DNA of 64,000 nucleotides from Enterobacter ludwigii (GTDB taxonomy: Bacteria > Pseudomonadota > Gammaproteobacteria > Enterobacterales > Enterobacteriaceae), in assembly GCF_001750725.1 (NCBI RefSeq), contig NZ_CP017279.1, forward strand, positions 4,340,001 to 4,404,000. The letters run 5' to 3'. The notes beneath the pieces were generated by a model. It had not been told where the DNA came from, searched no databases, and saw only the letters and a program-made list of their open reading frames with translations. Below, in pieces: positions 45,659-58,048 of this stretch (the first letter of the stretch is position 1; each line of letters opens with the position of its first letter). Made by a program: the position numbers and the translations under genes.

Positions 45659-46447
45659 ATGACTTCTTCCCGTATGCCAGCACTGTTTTTAGGCCACGGT
45701 AGCCCAATGAACGTTCTGGAAGACAACGTCTATACCCGAGTATGGCGTCATCTGGGCGAGACGCTACCGCGTCCGAAAGCGATTGTGGTGGTGTCTGCGC
45801 ACTGGTTTACCCAGGGCACGGGCGTGACCGCAATGGAAACGCCAAAAACCATTCATGATTTCGGCGGCTTCCCGCAGGCGTTGTACGACACGCACTATCC
45901 GGCACCTGGCTCGCCAGCGCTGGCCCGACAGCTGGTGGAATTACTCGCACCTGTGCCTGTGGCGCTGGATAACGAAGCCTGGGGCTTTGACCATGGCTCG
46001 TGGGGCGTACTGATAAAGATGTATCCCGAGGCGGATATCCCAATGGTGCAGTTGAGTATCGACAGCACTAAACCGGCGGCCTGGCACCTGGAGATGGGGC
46101 GAAAACTGGCGACCTTACGCGACGAGGGTATCATGCTGATCGCAAGCGGCAACGTGGTACACAACCTGCGTACAGCGCGCTGGCACGGTGAGAACACGCC
46201 ATACCCGTGGGCGACATCTTTTAACGATTACGTGAAAGCAAATCTGACCTGGCAAGGGCCGGTTGAGGAGCATCCGCTGGTGAACTATCTGGATCACGAA
46301 GGCGGTTCACTCTCTAACCCGACGCCGGAACACTTCCTGCCTTTGCTGTATGTACTGGGCGCGTGGGATGGTCAGGAGCCGATCAGCATACCGGTCGATG
46401 GCATTGAGATGGGAAGCTTAAGTATGTTGTCGGTGCAGATTGGATAA
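45659..46447 (+). CDS. ygiD: 4,5-DOPA-extradiol-dioxygenase YgiD
   Basis: A 262-residue zinc/iron enzyme of the LigB-like extradiol dioxygenase family. The metal ligands appear as F-L-G-H-G-S-P (about His13), S-A-H-W-F-T (about His47) and N-V-V-H-N-L (about His167). E. coli YgiD opens the ring of L-DOPA. Its physiological role is unclear. It diverges from zupT. Confidence 0.93.
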   Translation: MTSSRMPALFLGHGSPMNVLEDNVYTRVWRHLGETLPRPKAIVVVSAHWFTQGTGVTAMETPKTIHDFGGFPQALYDTHYPAPGSPALARQLVELLAPVPVALDNEAWGFDHGSWGVLIKMYPEADIPMVQLSIDSTKPAAWHLEMGRKLATLRDEGIMLIASGNVVHNLRTARWHGENTPYPWATSFNDYVKANLTWQGPVEEHPLVNYLDHEGGSLSNPTPEHFLPLLYVLGAWDGQEPISIPVDGIEMGSLSMLSVQIG

Positions 46448-46476
46448 CGTATGCGTGCCTTTCCCAAAGAGAAAGG

Positions 46477-46508
46477 GCCGGGGTGAGGGCTTCCGCTCGC
46501 ACCCCGGC
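46477..46508. terminator. Hairpin between ygiD and ygiC
   Basis: GCCGGGGTG pairs with CACCCCGGC around an inner GC-rich region. No T-run; placed between convergent genes. Confidence 0.5.
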
Positions 46509-46516
46509 ACACCCGA

Positions 46517-47677
46517 TCACTCGACGAAAATGTGCGGATAGAACCGTGACAGATCCTGCGTGATCAGCGCGCGATCTTCGCGGATGCCAATCCCGGCTGG
46601 CTGATCGTTGATGAGCCAGCTGCCAATCAGGGTATAGCTGTCACCAAACTTCGGCAGTTGATAAAACGCCTGGACGATCATTCCTTCCTCGCCATAAGGC
46701 CCTTCAACGGCTTCCAGCGTTTTGCCATTTTCAATAATCGACACGTTCGCCCCTTCACGGGAGAAGATCGGTTTAACGACGTATTTCTCCATCGGCGGGT
46801 GATCGTCTTCCGCAAAGTAAGCCGGCAGCAGGTTCGGATGGTTCGGGAACATCTCCCACAGCATCGGCAGCAGGGCTTTGTTGGAGATAATGCTCTTCCA
46901 TGCCGGCTCCAGCCAGCGCACGCCGGCGTCTTCCAGCTTGGTGGAGAACATTTCACGCAGCATGTATTCCCACGGGTAGAGCTTGAACAGGTTGCTTATC
47001 ACCTGATCCTGCAGGTCAGTAAACTGACCTTTCTCACCCAGGCCGATATCTTCGATATAAAGAAACTCGGTCGCCACTTCAGCTTCAGCCGCGCAGTCCT
47101 GCAGATATTGCACCGTGCCACGGTCTTCTTCCGTGTCACGGCAGCAGGCAAGGTGCAGCAGATTAAAACCATGCTGTTCGCGCAGTTCGGCGAAACGCTC
47201 AATCAGCTTTTCCTGCAGACTGTTGAACTGGTCGCTGCCTTGCGGCAGGTTGCCGGCATTGGCCTGGTCTTCCAGCCAGATCCACTGGAAGAACGCCGCT
47301 TCGTACAGCGAGGTTGGCGTATCAGCATTGTTTTCCAGAAGCTTAGGATCGCCCACGCCGTCCCACGCCAGATCCAGACGTGAGTAAAGCGAAGGCTGGT
47401 GGGTTTTCCACGACTGGCGGACGAAACTCCAGGTGTGCTTCGGAATGCGGAACTTCGCCATCAGCGCGTCGCTGTCGATGACTTTATCCACCACTTTCAG
47501 GCACATCTGGTGCAGCTCGGCGGTCACCTCTTCCAGTTTCTCAACCTGGGCAAGCGTGAGCTTGTAGTAAGCGTCTTCACACCAGTATGGCTCGCCGTAC
47601 ATGGTGTGGAAGTTAAAACCGTATTCGGTCGCTTTTTCGCGCCAGTCCGGGCGCTCGGTGATACTGACTCGTTCCAT
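46517..47677 (-). CDS. ygiC: ATP-grasp family protein YgiC
   Basis: A 386-residue protein resembling the C-terminal synthetase half of glutathionylspermidine synthase (ATP-grasp ligase). It begins [13 protein letters not shown] and shows [12 protein letters not shown] near 115-126 and [10 protein letters not shown] near 307-316. Substrate not established. It follows ygiB by 2 bases in the tolC-ygiB-ygiC order of E. coli. Confidence 0.93.
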   Translation of the reverse strand: MERVSITERPDWREKATEYGFNFHTMYGEPYWCEDAYYKLTLAQVEKLEEVTAELHQMCLKVVDKVIDSDALMAKFRIPKHTWSFVRQSWKTHQPSLYSRLDLAWDGVGDPKLLENNADTPTSLYEAAFFQWIWLEDQANAGNLPQGSDQFNSLQEKLIERFAELREQHGFNLLHLACCRDTEEDRGTVQYLQDCAAEAEVATEFLYIEDIGLGEKGQFTDLQDQVISNLFKLYPWEYMLREMFSTKLEDAGVRWLEPAWKSIISNKALLPMLWEMFPNHPNLLPAYFAEDDHPPMEKYVVKPIFSREGANVSIIENGKTLEAVEGPYGEEGMIVQAFYQLPKFGDSYTLIGSWLINDQPAGIGIREDRALITQDLSRFYPHIFVE

Positions 47678-47679
47678 GA

Positions 47680-48345
47680 TCAGCCGCCCATTGAGCGAGT
47701 GGACGTGCCTGACGCGCTACGCTGCATGCTGGTCTGTTTCGCCACAGACTCACCGAACCCGCCACGGGTAATGGTGCTGGTGGTCGCGGGTTTCGGAGCC
47801 ATCGCCGTTTTCGGTACGGTTACGGAGCGGCCAGGGGTGGCTGCGCCATAGCCTTTGCCGCTGGCATCGGTATATTGCCCATAAGCCGGGCTGGCCGGGT
47901 TTTTCGAGCTAAACAGCGGCTGCTGCTGGTAACCCGCGCCGCCACTCATCAGGCGGCCCATCATGTAACCTGCCATCAGCGGCATCCAGAAACTGCCGCT
48001 GGACTGGGCCTGTGCCTGGTTTTCAGGGGCCGTGCCTGCCTGAGCCGGTGCCTGCTGACACTGACCTTCACCGAACTCTGCTACGCAGTCTTCACGTGAA
48101 GCATATTTCGGAGCCGTACGTTCCGCCTCTTTCAGGGCGTTGGTATACGCCGTTTTACACTCTGCGGCGTTGCCGGTTGCAGCAGAGCAGTCGTCCGCGT
48201 TTTGATAAAGCGAAACTGTTTCATCGCTTTTCTCACAGCCTGCAAGCATAAAGACAGCCGTGACGGCCAGCGCAACAGGGGTGAGATGACGCGCGTTCCA
48301 GCTTTTGCGGAACGAAGCGTGATTGATAGATTTTGTCCGTTTCAT
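47680..48345 (-). CDS. ygiB: DUF1190 lipoprotein YgiB
   Basis: A 221-residue secreted protein with a signal peptide ending in the lipobox M-L-A-G-C, then Cys-containing repeats (D-D-C-S-A-A, A-E-C-K-T-A, D-C-V-A-E-F) and a Gly/Ser/Gln-rich tail. The tail M-G-G is preceded by S-T-R-S. Function unknown; operon with ygiC behind tolC. Confidence 0.93.
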   Translation of the reverse strand: MKRTKSINHASFRKSWNARHLTPVALAVTAVFMLAGCEKSDETVSLYQNADDCSAATGNAAECKTAYTNALKEAERTAPKYASREDCVAEFGEGQCQQAPAQAGTAPENQAQAQSSGSFWMPLMAGYMMGRLMSGGAGYQQQPLFSSKNPASPAYGQYTDASGKGYGAATPGRSVTVPKTAMAPKPATTSTITRGGFGESVAKQTSMQRSASGTSTRSMGG

Positions 48346-48472
48346 CGTTGTCTTCCTGGACCCAGTGGTAATAACGCTCAGGATAGAGGATGAGTGGTTG
48401 AAAATGAAGCGATGATGGCCGGAATGAGGGGGATCTTTACGTTGGCTTACGTTCAGGTGTGATTTACGTACG

Positions 48473-48494
48473 CCCTCTCCCGAAAGGAGAGGGG
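48473..48494. repeat. CCCTCTCC palindromic intergenic repeat, copy 3
   Basis: CCCTCTCC-CGAAA-GGAGAGGG between tolC and ygiB; same family as copies at 26177, 43244 and 54643. Confidence 0.6.
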
Positions 48495-48535
48495 TATGGC
48501 GAAGGCATCAGGCCGCAGTGGGCCCGATGACATGC

Positions 48536-50014
48536 TTAATTGCGGAACGGATTGTTACCGCTGCTGGCCGGTGCAGTCGTACGTGCGGCAGCTGGCTGCG
48601 CGGCAGGTGCAGCACCGTTACCGTTGAAGTTATCAACGGCGGCAACCTGCTCAGGGTTCTCTGGCGCGACATTTTCCGGAGAAGTAGAGACAGGTTTACC
48701 CAGGGTGCTGTTCAGCATCTGCAGATCCTGCTCGTTCAACGTACCCAGCGCCTGTTTGATGTTCAGCTGGTTAATCAGGTACTGGTAACGTGCGCTGGAG
48801 AGCTGCTGTTTCGCGTTGTACAGCGTGGTGGTCGCGTCCAGGACGTCAACGATGGTACGCGTACCCACGGAGTAACCCGCTTCCATGGCATCAAGAGAGC
48901 TCTGCGCAGACACAACGGCCTGTTTGTAGGCGTTGATGCTGCTGATAGAGGCATTCACGTTGTTGAAGGACGAACGAACGGTCTGTACCACGTTGCGGTG
49001 GGCACTTTCCAGCTGTTCGCTCGCGCCAACAAAGTTGTACTGCGCCTGTTTCACCTGAGAGGTCACCTGGCCGCCCTGGTACAGTGGCAGCGAGAAGTTC
49101 AGACCCACTTTGTTCTGACCCATGTTGCTGTCGTCGTACTGGGACGTGTTCGTTTTAGAACCACTGTAAGTGGTATCAGACACGCCGGTAGACGCGCTCA
49201 GGCTCAGGGTCGGCAGGTGGCCGTCCTGTGCCTGACGGATTTGCTCGCGGGCCAAATCCTGGCTCAGACGCGCCTGCAGTAACGTCAGGTTGCGGTTTTC
49301 CGCTTCTTTCAGCAGGGCGTTAACGGCCTGCGGTTTATCCGTTTTGAAGCTGTCGACGTTCAGAGACGCCAGCTCAGGGTAGTAATTCCCGGTAACCTGA
49401 CGCAGGGATTCCAGCGCGTTATCGAGGTTATTACGTGCGGTCACTTCGTTGGCCAGGACGCTATCGTATTGTGAACGGGCGTTCTGAACGTCAGTGATTG
49501 CCACCAGACCCACGTTGAAACGCTGGGTGGTTTGATCTAACTGGCGGTAAATCGCCTGTTTCTGCGCTTCGGTGTAGGAGAGCGAGTCAATTGCGCTCAG
49601 CACGTTGAAGTATGCGGTGGCGGTGTTCAGGATCAGCGTCTGCTGATCGGTCTGATACGTCACATCCTGGATGCCCGCGCTCTTTTCCTGCAGGGTCAGG
49701 GCGCGCCATTTGGACATATCAAACAGCGTCTGTGTTAATTGCAGTGAGGCGCTGGTAGCATTGGAGTTAACGCCATTGGCGTCGCGGAAGCCGTTGCTGT
49801 AGGTATAATCTGCACCTAAACCTAACTGTGGCAGCAATGGGCTACGCGCTTCGTTAATCTTTTCAAACGCAGCATCACGATCGGCCGCTGATTTACGTAA
49901 ATCAGGGTTGCCCAGACGTGCCTGCTGGTAGACCTGTAACAGGTTTTCCGCCTGGCTCATTGCACTGAAGCCCGTCAGGCTCAGGCCGATAAGGATGGGG
50001 AGCAATTTCTTCAT
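48536..50014 (-). CDS. tolC: Outer membrane efflux channel TolC
   Basis: A 492-residue trimeric outer-membrane exit duct used by AcrAB and type I secretion. The signal peptide ends A-Q-A, then E-N-L-L-Q-V-Y-Q-Q-A-R. The two repeated halves, periplasmic helices and strand Y-S-N-G-F-R are as in E. coli. The C-terminal tail is Ala/Pro-rich. The start is ATG 50012-50014; another ATG lies two codons earlier. Confidence 0.97.
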   Translation of the reverse strand: MKKLLPILIGLSLTGFSAMSQAENLLQVYQQARLGNPDLRKSAADRDAAFEKINEARSPLLPQLGLGADYTYSNGFRDANGVNSNATSASLQLTQTLFDMSKWRALTLQEKSAGIQDVTYQTDQQTLILNTATAYFNVLSAIDSLSYTEAQKQAIYRQLDQTTQRFNVGLVAITDVQNARSQYDSVLANEVTARNNLDNALESLRQVTGNYYPELASLNVDSFKTDKPQAVNALLKEAENRNLTLLQARLSQDLAREQIRQAQDGHLPTLSLSASTGVSDTTYSGSKTNTSQYDDSNMGQNKVGLNFSLPLYQGGQVTSQVKQAQYNFVGASEQLESAHRNVVQTVRSSFNNVNASISSINAYKQAVVSAQSSLDAMEAGYSVGTRTIVDVLDATTTLYNAKQQLSSARYQYLINQLNIKQALGTLNEQDLQMLNSTLGKPVSTSPENVAPENPEQVAAVDNFNGNGAAPAAQPAAARTTAPASSGNNPFRN

Positions 50015-50218
50015 TTGCATTCCTTGTTGTGAAGCAGTATTAGCGCTGATCTAATTAAAAAATAATTGCCGATTCTAACAGAATCTTCCATACCAAAAGG
50101 TTGGCGTTACGTGCCATCTGGCGGTAATTTGCACCAATCTACCATATAGCCTTACAAACGGCAGCCAAACAGCCTTGAAATTCATAATTTCATCACCATT
50201 GCTACCAGGACTCGACTC

Positions 50219-50851
50219 ATGCAAAAACCAGAAAACTTGCCCGTGACATTCGCGAAAAACGATGTAGAAATTATTGCACGAGAAACGCTTTATAGCGGTT
50301 TTTTTTCAATGGAACTTTACCGTTTCAGGCATCGCCTGTTTAACGGCGAAATGAGCGGTGAAATCAGACGCGAAATTTTTGAGCGCGGGCATGCGGCAGT
50401 CTTGCTACCCTTTGACCCAGTGCGTGATGAAGTCGTGCTGGTGGAGCAGATCCGTATTGCCGCGTATGACGTCAGCGCCAGCCCCTGGCTGCTGGAGATG
50501 GTGGCCGGCATGATTGAAGAGGGCGAATCGGTCGAAGATGTTGCCCGCCGCGAGGCGCTGGAAGAGGCGGGGCTGGTGGTTGGCCGGACAAAACCGGTGC
50601 TGAGTTATCTGGCAAGCCCAGGCGGCACCAGCGAGCGCTTGTCCATTATGGTGGGCGAAGTGGACGCCACGACGGCGGAAGGGATCCACGGTCTGGCAGA
50701 TGAAAACGAAGATATTCGGGTTCATGTGGTGAGTCGGGAGCAGGCTTATCAGTGGGTAGAAGAGGGGAAAATCGACAACGCAGCGTCTGTCATCGCTCTG
50801 CAATGGCTGCAACTGCATTATCAGACTTTACGAAACGAGTGGAAAAAATGA
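50219..50851 (+). CDS. nudF: ADP-ribose pyrophosphatase
   Basis: A 210-residue Nudix hydrolase cleaving ADP-ribose. The Nudix box G-x5-E-x7-R-E-A-L-E-E-A-G lies at about 97-119. It diverges from tolC and starts the nudF-yqiB-cpdA-yqiA-parE cluster; overlaps yqiB by ATGA. Confidence 0.96.
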   Translation: MQKPENLPVTFAKNDVEIIARETLYSGFFSMELYRFRHRLFNGEMSGEIRREIFERGHAAVLLPFDPVRDEVVLVEQIRIAAYDVSASPWLLEMVAGMIEEGESVEDVARREALEEAGLVVGRTKPVLSYLASPGGTSERLSIMVGEVDATTAEGIHGLADENEDIRVHVVSREQAYQWVEEGKIDNAASVIALQWLQLHYQTLRNEWKK

Positions 50852-51270
50852 AGCGTTATACACCTGACTTCCCAGAAATGATGCGCCTGTGCGAAACCAA
50901 TTTCGCACAATTGCGCCGCCTGCTGCCGAAAAACGACGCACCCGGCGAAACGGTGAGCTATCAGGTGAGCAACGCGCAGTATCGATTAACGATAACAGAA
51001 TCAACGCGCTACACTACGCTTGTCGAAATTGAACAAACGGCGCCCAGCATTAGCTACTGGAGCCTGCCGTCGATGACGGTGCGCCTTTACCATGACGCGA
51101 TGGTCGCTGAAGTGTGTTCAAGCCAGCAGATCTTTCGCTTCAAAGCGCGGTATGATTATCCGAATAAAAAGTTGCATCAACGCGACGAAAAGCATCAAAT
51201 TAACCAGTTTTTAGCCGACTGGCTAAGATATTGTTTAGCACATGGAGCAATGGCGATTCCGGTTTGTTAG
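50848..51270 (+). CDS. yqiB: DUF1249 protein YqiB
   Basis: A 140-residue soluble protein ([12 protein letters not shown], ending H-G-A-M-A-I-P-V) conserved beside nudF and cpdA in enterics. No known activity. The start overlaps the nudF stop; the frame is open much further upstream inside nudF but has no independent signal. Confidence 0.92.
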   Translation: MKRYTPDFPEMMRLCETNFAQLRRLLPKNDAPGETVSYQVSNAQYRLTITESTRYTTLVEIEQTAPSISYWSLPSMTVRLYHDAMVAEVCSSQQIFRFKARYDYPNKKLHQRDEKHQINQFLADWLRYCLAHGAMAIPVC

Positions 51271-51297
51271 CGTCATAAACCTACCTAAGGACACCAT

Positions 51298-52125
51298 TTG
51301 GAAAGCCTGTTGAACCTGACTGTTGCTGGTGGGGCACCAGTCAGGATATTACAAATCACCGATACCCACCTTTTTGCCGAAAAGCATGAAACTCTGCTTG
51401 GGGTGAATACCTGGGAGAGCTATCAGGCGGTACTTAGCGCCATTCACGCTGAAAATCGCCCATGCGATCTGATTGTCGCGACGGGCGATCTGGCGCAGGA
51501 CCAATCCTCCGCGGCCTACCAGCATTTCGCTGAAGGCATCGCGAGTTTTAGCGTGCCTTGCGTCTGGCTACCGGGAAACCACGATTTCCAGCCTGCCATG
51601 TACAGCTCGCTGCAGGATGCGGGGATCTCTCCGGCAAAATGTGTTTTTGTGGGTGACCACTGGCAGATCCTGCTGCTGGACAGCCAGGTCTTTGGCGTCC
51701 CACACGGTGAGTTAAGCGACTTTCAACTCGACTGGCTTGAGACCAAACTGTCTGCCGAACCTGAACGTCATACGCTGCTGTTGCTGCATCATCATCCTTT
51801 GCCGGCAGGCTGTAGCTGGCTTGATCAACACAGCCTGCGCAACTCTGCCGCGCTGGACAGAGTGTTGGCGAAATTCCCGCGGGTGCAGAATCTCCTGTGC
51901 GGACATATTCATCAGGAACAGGATCTCGACTGGAATGGCCGCCGACTGCTGGCCACGCCCTCGACCTGCGTTCAGTTCAAGCCGCATTGCGCAAACTTTA
52001 CCCTGGACACCATCGCACCGGGCTGGCGCTGGCTCGAACTGCATCCCGATGGCCTGCTCACCACGGAAGTCTGCCGTTTAACCGGCGCAAAATTCCGCCC
52101 GGACACCGCTTCAGAAGGCTATTGA
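51298..52125 (+). CDS. cpdA: 3',5'-cyclic-AMP phosphodiesterase CpdA
   Basis: Hydrolyses cAMP and so dampens CRP signalling. 275 residues of the class III metallophosphoesterase fold: D-T-H-L-F (about 22-26), G-D-L-A-Q-D (about 63-68), G-N-H-D-F (about 94-98), H-H-H-P-L-P and G-H-I-H-Q. The start is TTG (51298), as in E. coli, which keeps expression low. Confidence 0.96.
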   Translation: MESLLNLTVAGGAPVRILQITDTHLFAEKHETLLGVNTWESYQAVLSAIHAENRPCDLIVATGDLAQDQSSAAYQHFAEGIASFSVPCVWLPGNHDFQPAMYSSLQDAGISPAKCVFVGDHWQILLLDSQVFGVPHGELSDFQLDWLETKLSAEPERHTLLLLHHHPLPAGCSWLDQHSLRNSAALDRVLAKFPRVQNLLCGHIHQEQDLDWNGRRLLATPSTCVQFKPHCANFTLDTIAPGWRWLELHPDGLLTTEVCRLTGAKFRPDTASEGY

Positions 52126-52706
52126 TGTCTACGCTCCTCTATCTGCACGGATTCAACAGTTCGCCGCGCTCCGCGAAAGCGACGCAGTTTCGCCAGTGGC
52201 TGAGCGAACATCACCCGCACGTTGAGATGATCGTCCCACAACTGCCGCCTTACCCGGCGGAAGCCGCAGAAATGCTGGAATCGGTTGTGATGGAACACGG
52301 CGGCGAATCGTTCGGCGTGGTCGGTTCTTCGCTGGGCGGATATTACGCCACCTGGCTCTCGCAATGTTTTATGCTGCCTGCGGTGGTGGTTAACCCGGCG
52401 GTTCGGCCATTTGAGCTGCTGCGGGACTTTCTCGGGCAAAACGAGAACCCCTACACCGGCCAACAATATGTGCTAGAGTCACGCCATATTTACGATCTCA
52501 AAGTTATGCAGGTAGACCCGCTTGAAGCGCCCGATCTTATCTGGTTGCTGCAACAGACGGGTGATGAAGTGCTGGATTACCGCCAGGCAGTGGCGTATTA
52601 CGCATCCTGCCGCCAGACTATAGAAGAAGGCGGAAACCATGCTTTCACGGGCTTTGAGAATCATTTCACCCAGATTGTCGATTTTCTTGGACTGCACAGC
52701 CACTGA
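52125..52706 (+). CDS. yqiA: Esterase YqiA
   Basis: A 193-residue alpha/beta-hydrolase acting on short acyl esters. [10 protein letters not shown] (oxyanion region) is at the start, the nucleophile elbow G-S-S-L-G-G near 68-73, and the catalytic His near G-N-H-A-F. ATG overlaps the cpdA TGA by one base. Confidence 0.95.
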   Translation: MSTLLYLHGFNSSPRSAKATQFRQWLSEHHPHVEMIVPQLPPYPAEAAEMLESVVMEHGGESFGVVGSSLGGYYATWLSQCFMLPAVVVNPAVRPFELLRDFLGQNENPYTGQQYVLESRHIYDLKVMQVDPLEAPDLIWLLQQTGDEVLDYRQAVAYYASCRQTIEEGGNHAFTGFENHFTQIVDFLGLHSH

Positions 52707-52731
52707 CAATCAATGCGAACTGCTAGTTTAA

Positions 52732-54627
<1,896 letters not shown>

Positions 54628-54642
54628 TGCCCTCTCTTTACT

Positions 54643-54663
54643 CCTCTCCCACCGGGAGAGGGG
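54643..54663. repeat. CCTCTCCC palindromic intergenic repeat, copy 4
   Basis: CCTCTCCC-ACC-GGGAGAGG just after parE. Confidence 0.6.
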
Positions 54664-54674
54664 ATGGAACGAAG

Positions 54675-54707
54675 GCCCGGTAGGCGCTAGCGCCACCGGG
54701 CTTTTTT
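54675..54707. terminator. Terminator between parE and the TonB receptor gene
   Basis: GCCCGGT-A-GGCGC / GCGCC-ACCGGGC followed by six T on the plus strand. Confidence 0.8.
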
Positions 54708-54710
54708 ACA

Positions 54711-56852
54711 TCAAAATTCCATCTTCACCGTAAACTGCACTTCACGCGGATCGCCTGGCTGGTTGCCGAGGTTATTGGTCGCAATCGACGAGGTGTAGTA
54801 GGTCTTATCAAACAGGTTCTTCACGTTGACCTGCAGCGTCACCGGATACTGTAGCTTCATTTTATAGGCCGCAAAGGCATCAGCAACAACGTACCCTGGC
54901 AAATAATAATCCGCACCGTTGGTCGCGGAGCGACGGCTCACGCCGTGTCCACCGCCGCCGATTGTCAGGGTATTCCCGCCGATGACGTTGTGAATATCGT
55001 ACGTCAGGAACAGCGAACCGGTATGGCGCGGCACGTTTGGTAGCGGTTTGCCGGCGTAGTCCGGGTCTTCCAGCACTTTCGCATCGGTGTAGCCATAGCT
55101 GGCAATAATATTGGTGTTCTCGGTCAGAGAGCCAGCCAGATCCACTTCCACACCCTGCGAGCGCACGCGGCCAGCGGTTTTAGCAATGTTTTCACCCGCC
55201 ACGCTTTCGGTGTACAGCACGTTGCGCTTGTGGATATCAAACAGCGCGATGTTGGCGGTAATGCCGTTGAACAGGTCAAATTTAGCGCCGACTTCGTAGG
55301 CATTGGACGTTTCTGGCGGCAGGTCGCCAATGTAGCTCGCGATGGACGATTGCGGCATAAACGTCTGGGCGTAGTTCGCAAACAGCGAGACGGATGGCGT
55401 GAGCTTGTAGACCAGCCCCAGCTTCGGCGTCCACTGCTCGTCGCGGCTGTCGGTATTGACGTTGAACGGCCGGCCCTTGCCCGCGTACTGGGTGTAATAC
55501 TGATAACGCAGCCCCGCGACGGCAATCCATTTATCCGTCAGGTACAGGGCGTCCTGAGCATAAGCGGAGTAACTCTCCTGCTTGAGCGTCTGATCGCTGT
55601 CCGCGGCGGAAACGGTCGTACACTTGCTCAGATTGCCGTAAGACGGATGGTAAATATTGAAATCTTTTACATTCTTACAGCGAATCATATCCGTGCGCAG
55701 CAGGTCGTAATTCTCATACGACACGCCGGTCAGGATCTCATTGTAAAAGCCCGCTATATCCACGTTCCCCTGCAGGTCTGCACGGGTGGAATGCATGCGC
55801 TGCGTTGATCCTTGCGTCGCATCGACACGACGGGTCAGGTTGCCGGTTTTCGCGTCATAGGCCATCACCCGCGCCTGGTTATCGCTGTATTTATCCTGGC
55901 TGTAGCTGTAATCGAACTTCGCCGTCCACTGGCTGTTAAGGCGGTATTCCGCGTTGAGCTGCGCCAGATCGGACTGGCCATCGGTAATGTTGAACGGCTC
56001 GTCAAAGCGGGTTTTACGGTCAACATTCACCGGCTGTTTGGTCGTGAGATCGAAGATCGTACCGCGATCGAACGGCGTCTTATAATCACGATGTGAATAG
56101 AGCGCGGTCACGGTGGCGTCATCGCCAAACCAGGTCAGCGAGGGCGCGATAAAGGTGCTGCGCGCCTTGCCGAAACTTCGCCAGTAATCTTCGTCCTGGT
56201 ACTCGCCCGTCAGGCGGTAAGCCAGACGCGTTCCTTCAATGGGACCTGTGACATCGAGCTGGCCGGTACCGCCGCCAAAACTTGAGGAGGTGCCCGAGAT
56301 CGAACCGCCAAACTGTTTTTCCGGGCGTCGGGTGACCACATTGATAAGCCCTCCCGGATCGAGGATGCCGTACAGCGTTGAGGCCGGTCCCTTGAGGACT
56401 TCCACACGCTCGGTGGCCGCGTTAAAGCTGCGCGGCAGCACGGTGCGCAGGCCGTTGGTCATGATTGAACCGTCGCGGTTCGCGCCAAATCCACGGCGTA
56501 CAAACGCATCCTGCGTGCCGCCCAGCGTGTTGGTCTGCACCACGTTACTGACGTTATAGAGGGCTTCATCCAGCGTGGTAGCATGCTGATCTTCCAGCAC
56601 TTTATCGCTGACAGTATTTACCACCTGCGGGATATCCAGCATCGGCATGTTGGTCAGCGTGGCGGTGGAGGTGTTCAGCGGCTGATAGCCGTTGGTGGCA
56701 TCGGCCACGGCATTAGGATCGGCGGTGACGGTAAGCGTTTCGCCGTCCTGAGCCGCGGTGTTGTCTGCTGCCTGCACCAGCGGCGCCATAAACAGCAGTG
56801 AAAAGAGCGCGCGCCCTTTTACCCCAGAGAGTGAAGGAGTGAACGTAGCCAT
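54711..56852 (-). CDS. TonB-dependent siderophore receptor
   Basis: A 713-residue outer-membrane receptor. It has a signal sequence (ending V-Q-A), a TonB box-like T-L-T-V-T-A just after, a plug domain (about 60-170, L-K-G-P-A-S-T-L-Y-G-x-x-D-P-G-G) and a 22-strand barrel ending in F (V-K-M-E-F). The plug motifs are of the hydroxamate-type FhuA/FoxA class; the exact siderophore cannot be told. Two Cys near the middle (M-I-R-C-K-N, L-S-K-C-T-T) may form a loop disulfide. ATG 56850-56852 gives a normal signal peptide; an upstream ATG at 56912 adds 20 residues. It diverges from the ABC importer genes, with a Fur-like box in between. Confidence 0.88.
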   Translation of the reverse strand: MATFTPSLSGVKGRALFSLLFMAPLVQAADNTAAQDGETLTVTADPNAVADATNGYQPLNTSTATLTNMPMLDIPQVVNTVSDKVLEDQHATTLDEALYNVSNVVQTNTLGGTQDAFVRRGFGANRDGSIMTNGLRTVLPRSFNAATERVEVLKGPASTLYGILDPGGLINVVTRRPEKQFGGSISGTSSSFGGGTGQLDVTGPIEGTRLAYRLTGEYQDEDYWRSFGKARSTFIAPSLTWFGDDATVTALYSHRDYKTPFDRGTIFDLTTKQPVNVDRKTRFDEPFNITDGQSDLAQLNAEYRLNSQWTAKFDYSYSQDKYSDNQARVMAYDAKTGNLTRRVDATQGSTQRMHSTRADLQGNVDIAGFYNEILTGVSYENYDLLRTDMIRCKNVKDFNIYHPSYGNLSKCTTVSAADSDQTLKQESYSAYAQDALYLTDKWIAVAGLRYQYYTQYAGKGRPFNVNTDSRDEQWTPKLGLVYKLTPSVSLFANYAQTFMPQSSIASYIGDLPPETSNAYEVGAKFDLFNGITANIALFDIHKRNVLYTESVAGENIAKTAGRVRSQGVEVDLAGSLTENTNIIASYGYTDAKVLEDPDYAGKPLPNVPRHTGSLFLTYDIHNVIGGNTLTIGGGGHGVSRRSATNGADYYLPGYVVADAFAAYKMKLQYPVTLQVNVKNLFDKTYYTSSIATNNLGNQPGDPREVQFTVKMEF

Positions 56853-57235
56853 TACATCTGTTTTCCCGAAATATCCCGCGAATGAAGCGTCACGGAAGAA
56901 TGTGTGAGTCATTGCCCTTTACGGTCTGCTCGTTAGCCATCGCTGGCATCGAACATGTAATTGAGAATCATTCAATCATGCGCTGATGTAGTAGTAAATG
57001 GAAAAAAGCAAAAATCGACTACAGCGGTACTTTCCCTCTAATGCTTAGCGAGGTAAGTAATTAACCTGTTGAAAATAATTAATTAATGCGTTTAGCGGTT
57101 TTCCCGTTTCTGCACGATAGCCCTGGGGTTTTAAGGGTGTTTCTTCTCTTGACTACTACATGGCGCAGCGGCAAACTCTCAAAAGAGAATGAGTTTTATT
57201 TTTATTTGTTAGTTTTTTATTAAGTTGGCGTTCAC
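56853..57235. promoter_or_regulatory. Divergent control region of the iron module, with Fur-like box
   Basis: This 383-base gap holds no credible gene. TGAGAATCATTCAAT (56962-56976) agrees with the 7-1-7 Fur repeat at about 12 of 15 positions and lies about 110 bases from the receptor start. The stretch 57000-57235 is AT-rich and must carry the promoter of the ABC operon, but I could not pick a second clear Fur site. Confidence 0.5.
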
Positions 57236-58048
57236 GTGGCTCACAACACGAATAAGTCAGGGCTGGTTCTTGAGAACCTCTCTGCTGGCTATCAGAAAAA
57301 AATCATCGTCGATGAGATCTCGCTTGCGATCCCCCCACAGAAAATAACCGTTCTGGTGGGCGCGAACGGCTGTGGAAAATCCACGCTACTGAGCACGATC
57401 GCACGTCTGCTGCAACCGCTCGGGGGAGCTGCGCTGCTGGATGGCAAAGCCATTCATCAACAGCCAACCAAAGCGGTCGCCCGTCAGCTGGGCATTCTGC
57501 CGCAGTCACCGCTGTTGCCGGAAGGGTTAACCGTGTTTGAGCTGGTTTCACGCGGGCGTTTCCCCTGGCAAAATTTTATGCGCCAGTGGAGTGACGAAGA
57601 CGAGCAGGCCGTGGAAGAGGCACTGCGCCTGACCGGTACGGCGGAGTTTGCCCATTTGCCGGTGGAAAGCCTTTCCGGCGGCCAGCGTCAGCGCTGCTGG
57701 ATTGCGATGGCGCTGGCGCAGCAAACGCCCTATATCCTGCTCGACGAGCCGACAACGTTTCTTGACCTCCGCTATCAGGTGGAAATCCTTGAACTGCTGC
57801 ATACGCTGACCCGTCAGCACGGGCGCACCGTCGTGGTGGTGCTGCACGATCTTAACTTCGCGGTGAACTACGGTGATTCCCTGGTCTTTTTACGCCAGGG
57901 GAAAGTCGAGGGCGTGCTTCACGAGGGCGATACCTGTACGCCGGAACTGATCAAAGCGGTGTTTGAGGTTGACGTACATATGTCAGTTAATCCGCTCACC
58001 GGCAAACCGTTCTTCATGCCGTTTCGCCAGGTCGCAGAAAAATCATGA
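57236..58048 (+). CDS. Iron-siderophore ABC transporter, ATPase
   Basis: A 270-residue FecE/FhuC-type ATPase. Walker A G-A-N-G-C-G-K-S-T (about 42-50), signature L-S-G-G-Q-R-Q-R (about 144-151), Walker B Y-I-L-L-D-E-P-T and the H-loop V-L-H-D-L-N are present. It starts with GTG at 57236, and the stop overlaps the next gene by ATGA. First gene of a five-gene operon. Confidence 0.93.
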   Translation: MAHNTNKSGLVLENLSAGYQKKIIVDEISLAIPPQKITVLVGANGCGKSTLLSTIARLLQPLGGAALLDGKAIHQQPTKAVARQLGILPQSPLLPEGLTVFELVSRGRFPWQNFMRQWSDEDEQAVEEALRLTGTAEFAHLPVESLSGGQRQRCWIAMALAQQTPYILLDEPTTFLDLRYQVEILELLHTLTRQHGRTVVVVLHDLNFAVNYGDSLVFLRQGKVEGVLHEGDTCTPELIKAVFEVDVHMSVNPLTGKPFFMPFRQVAEKS

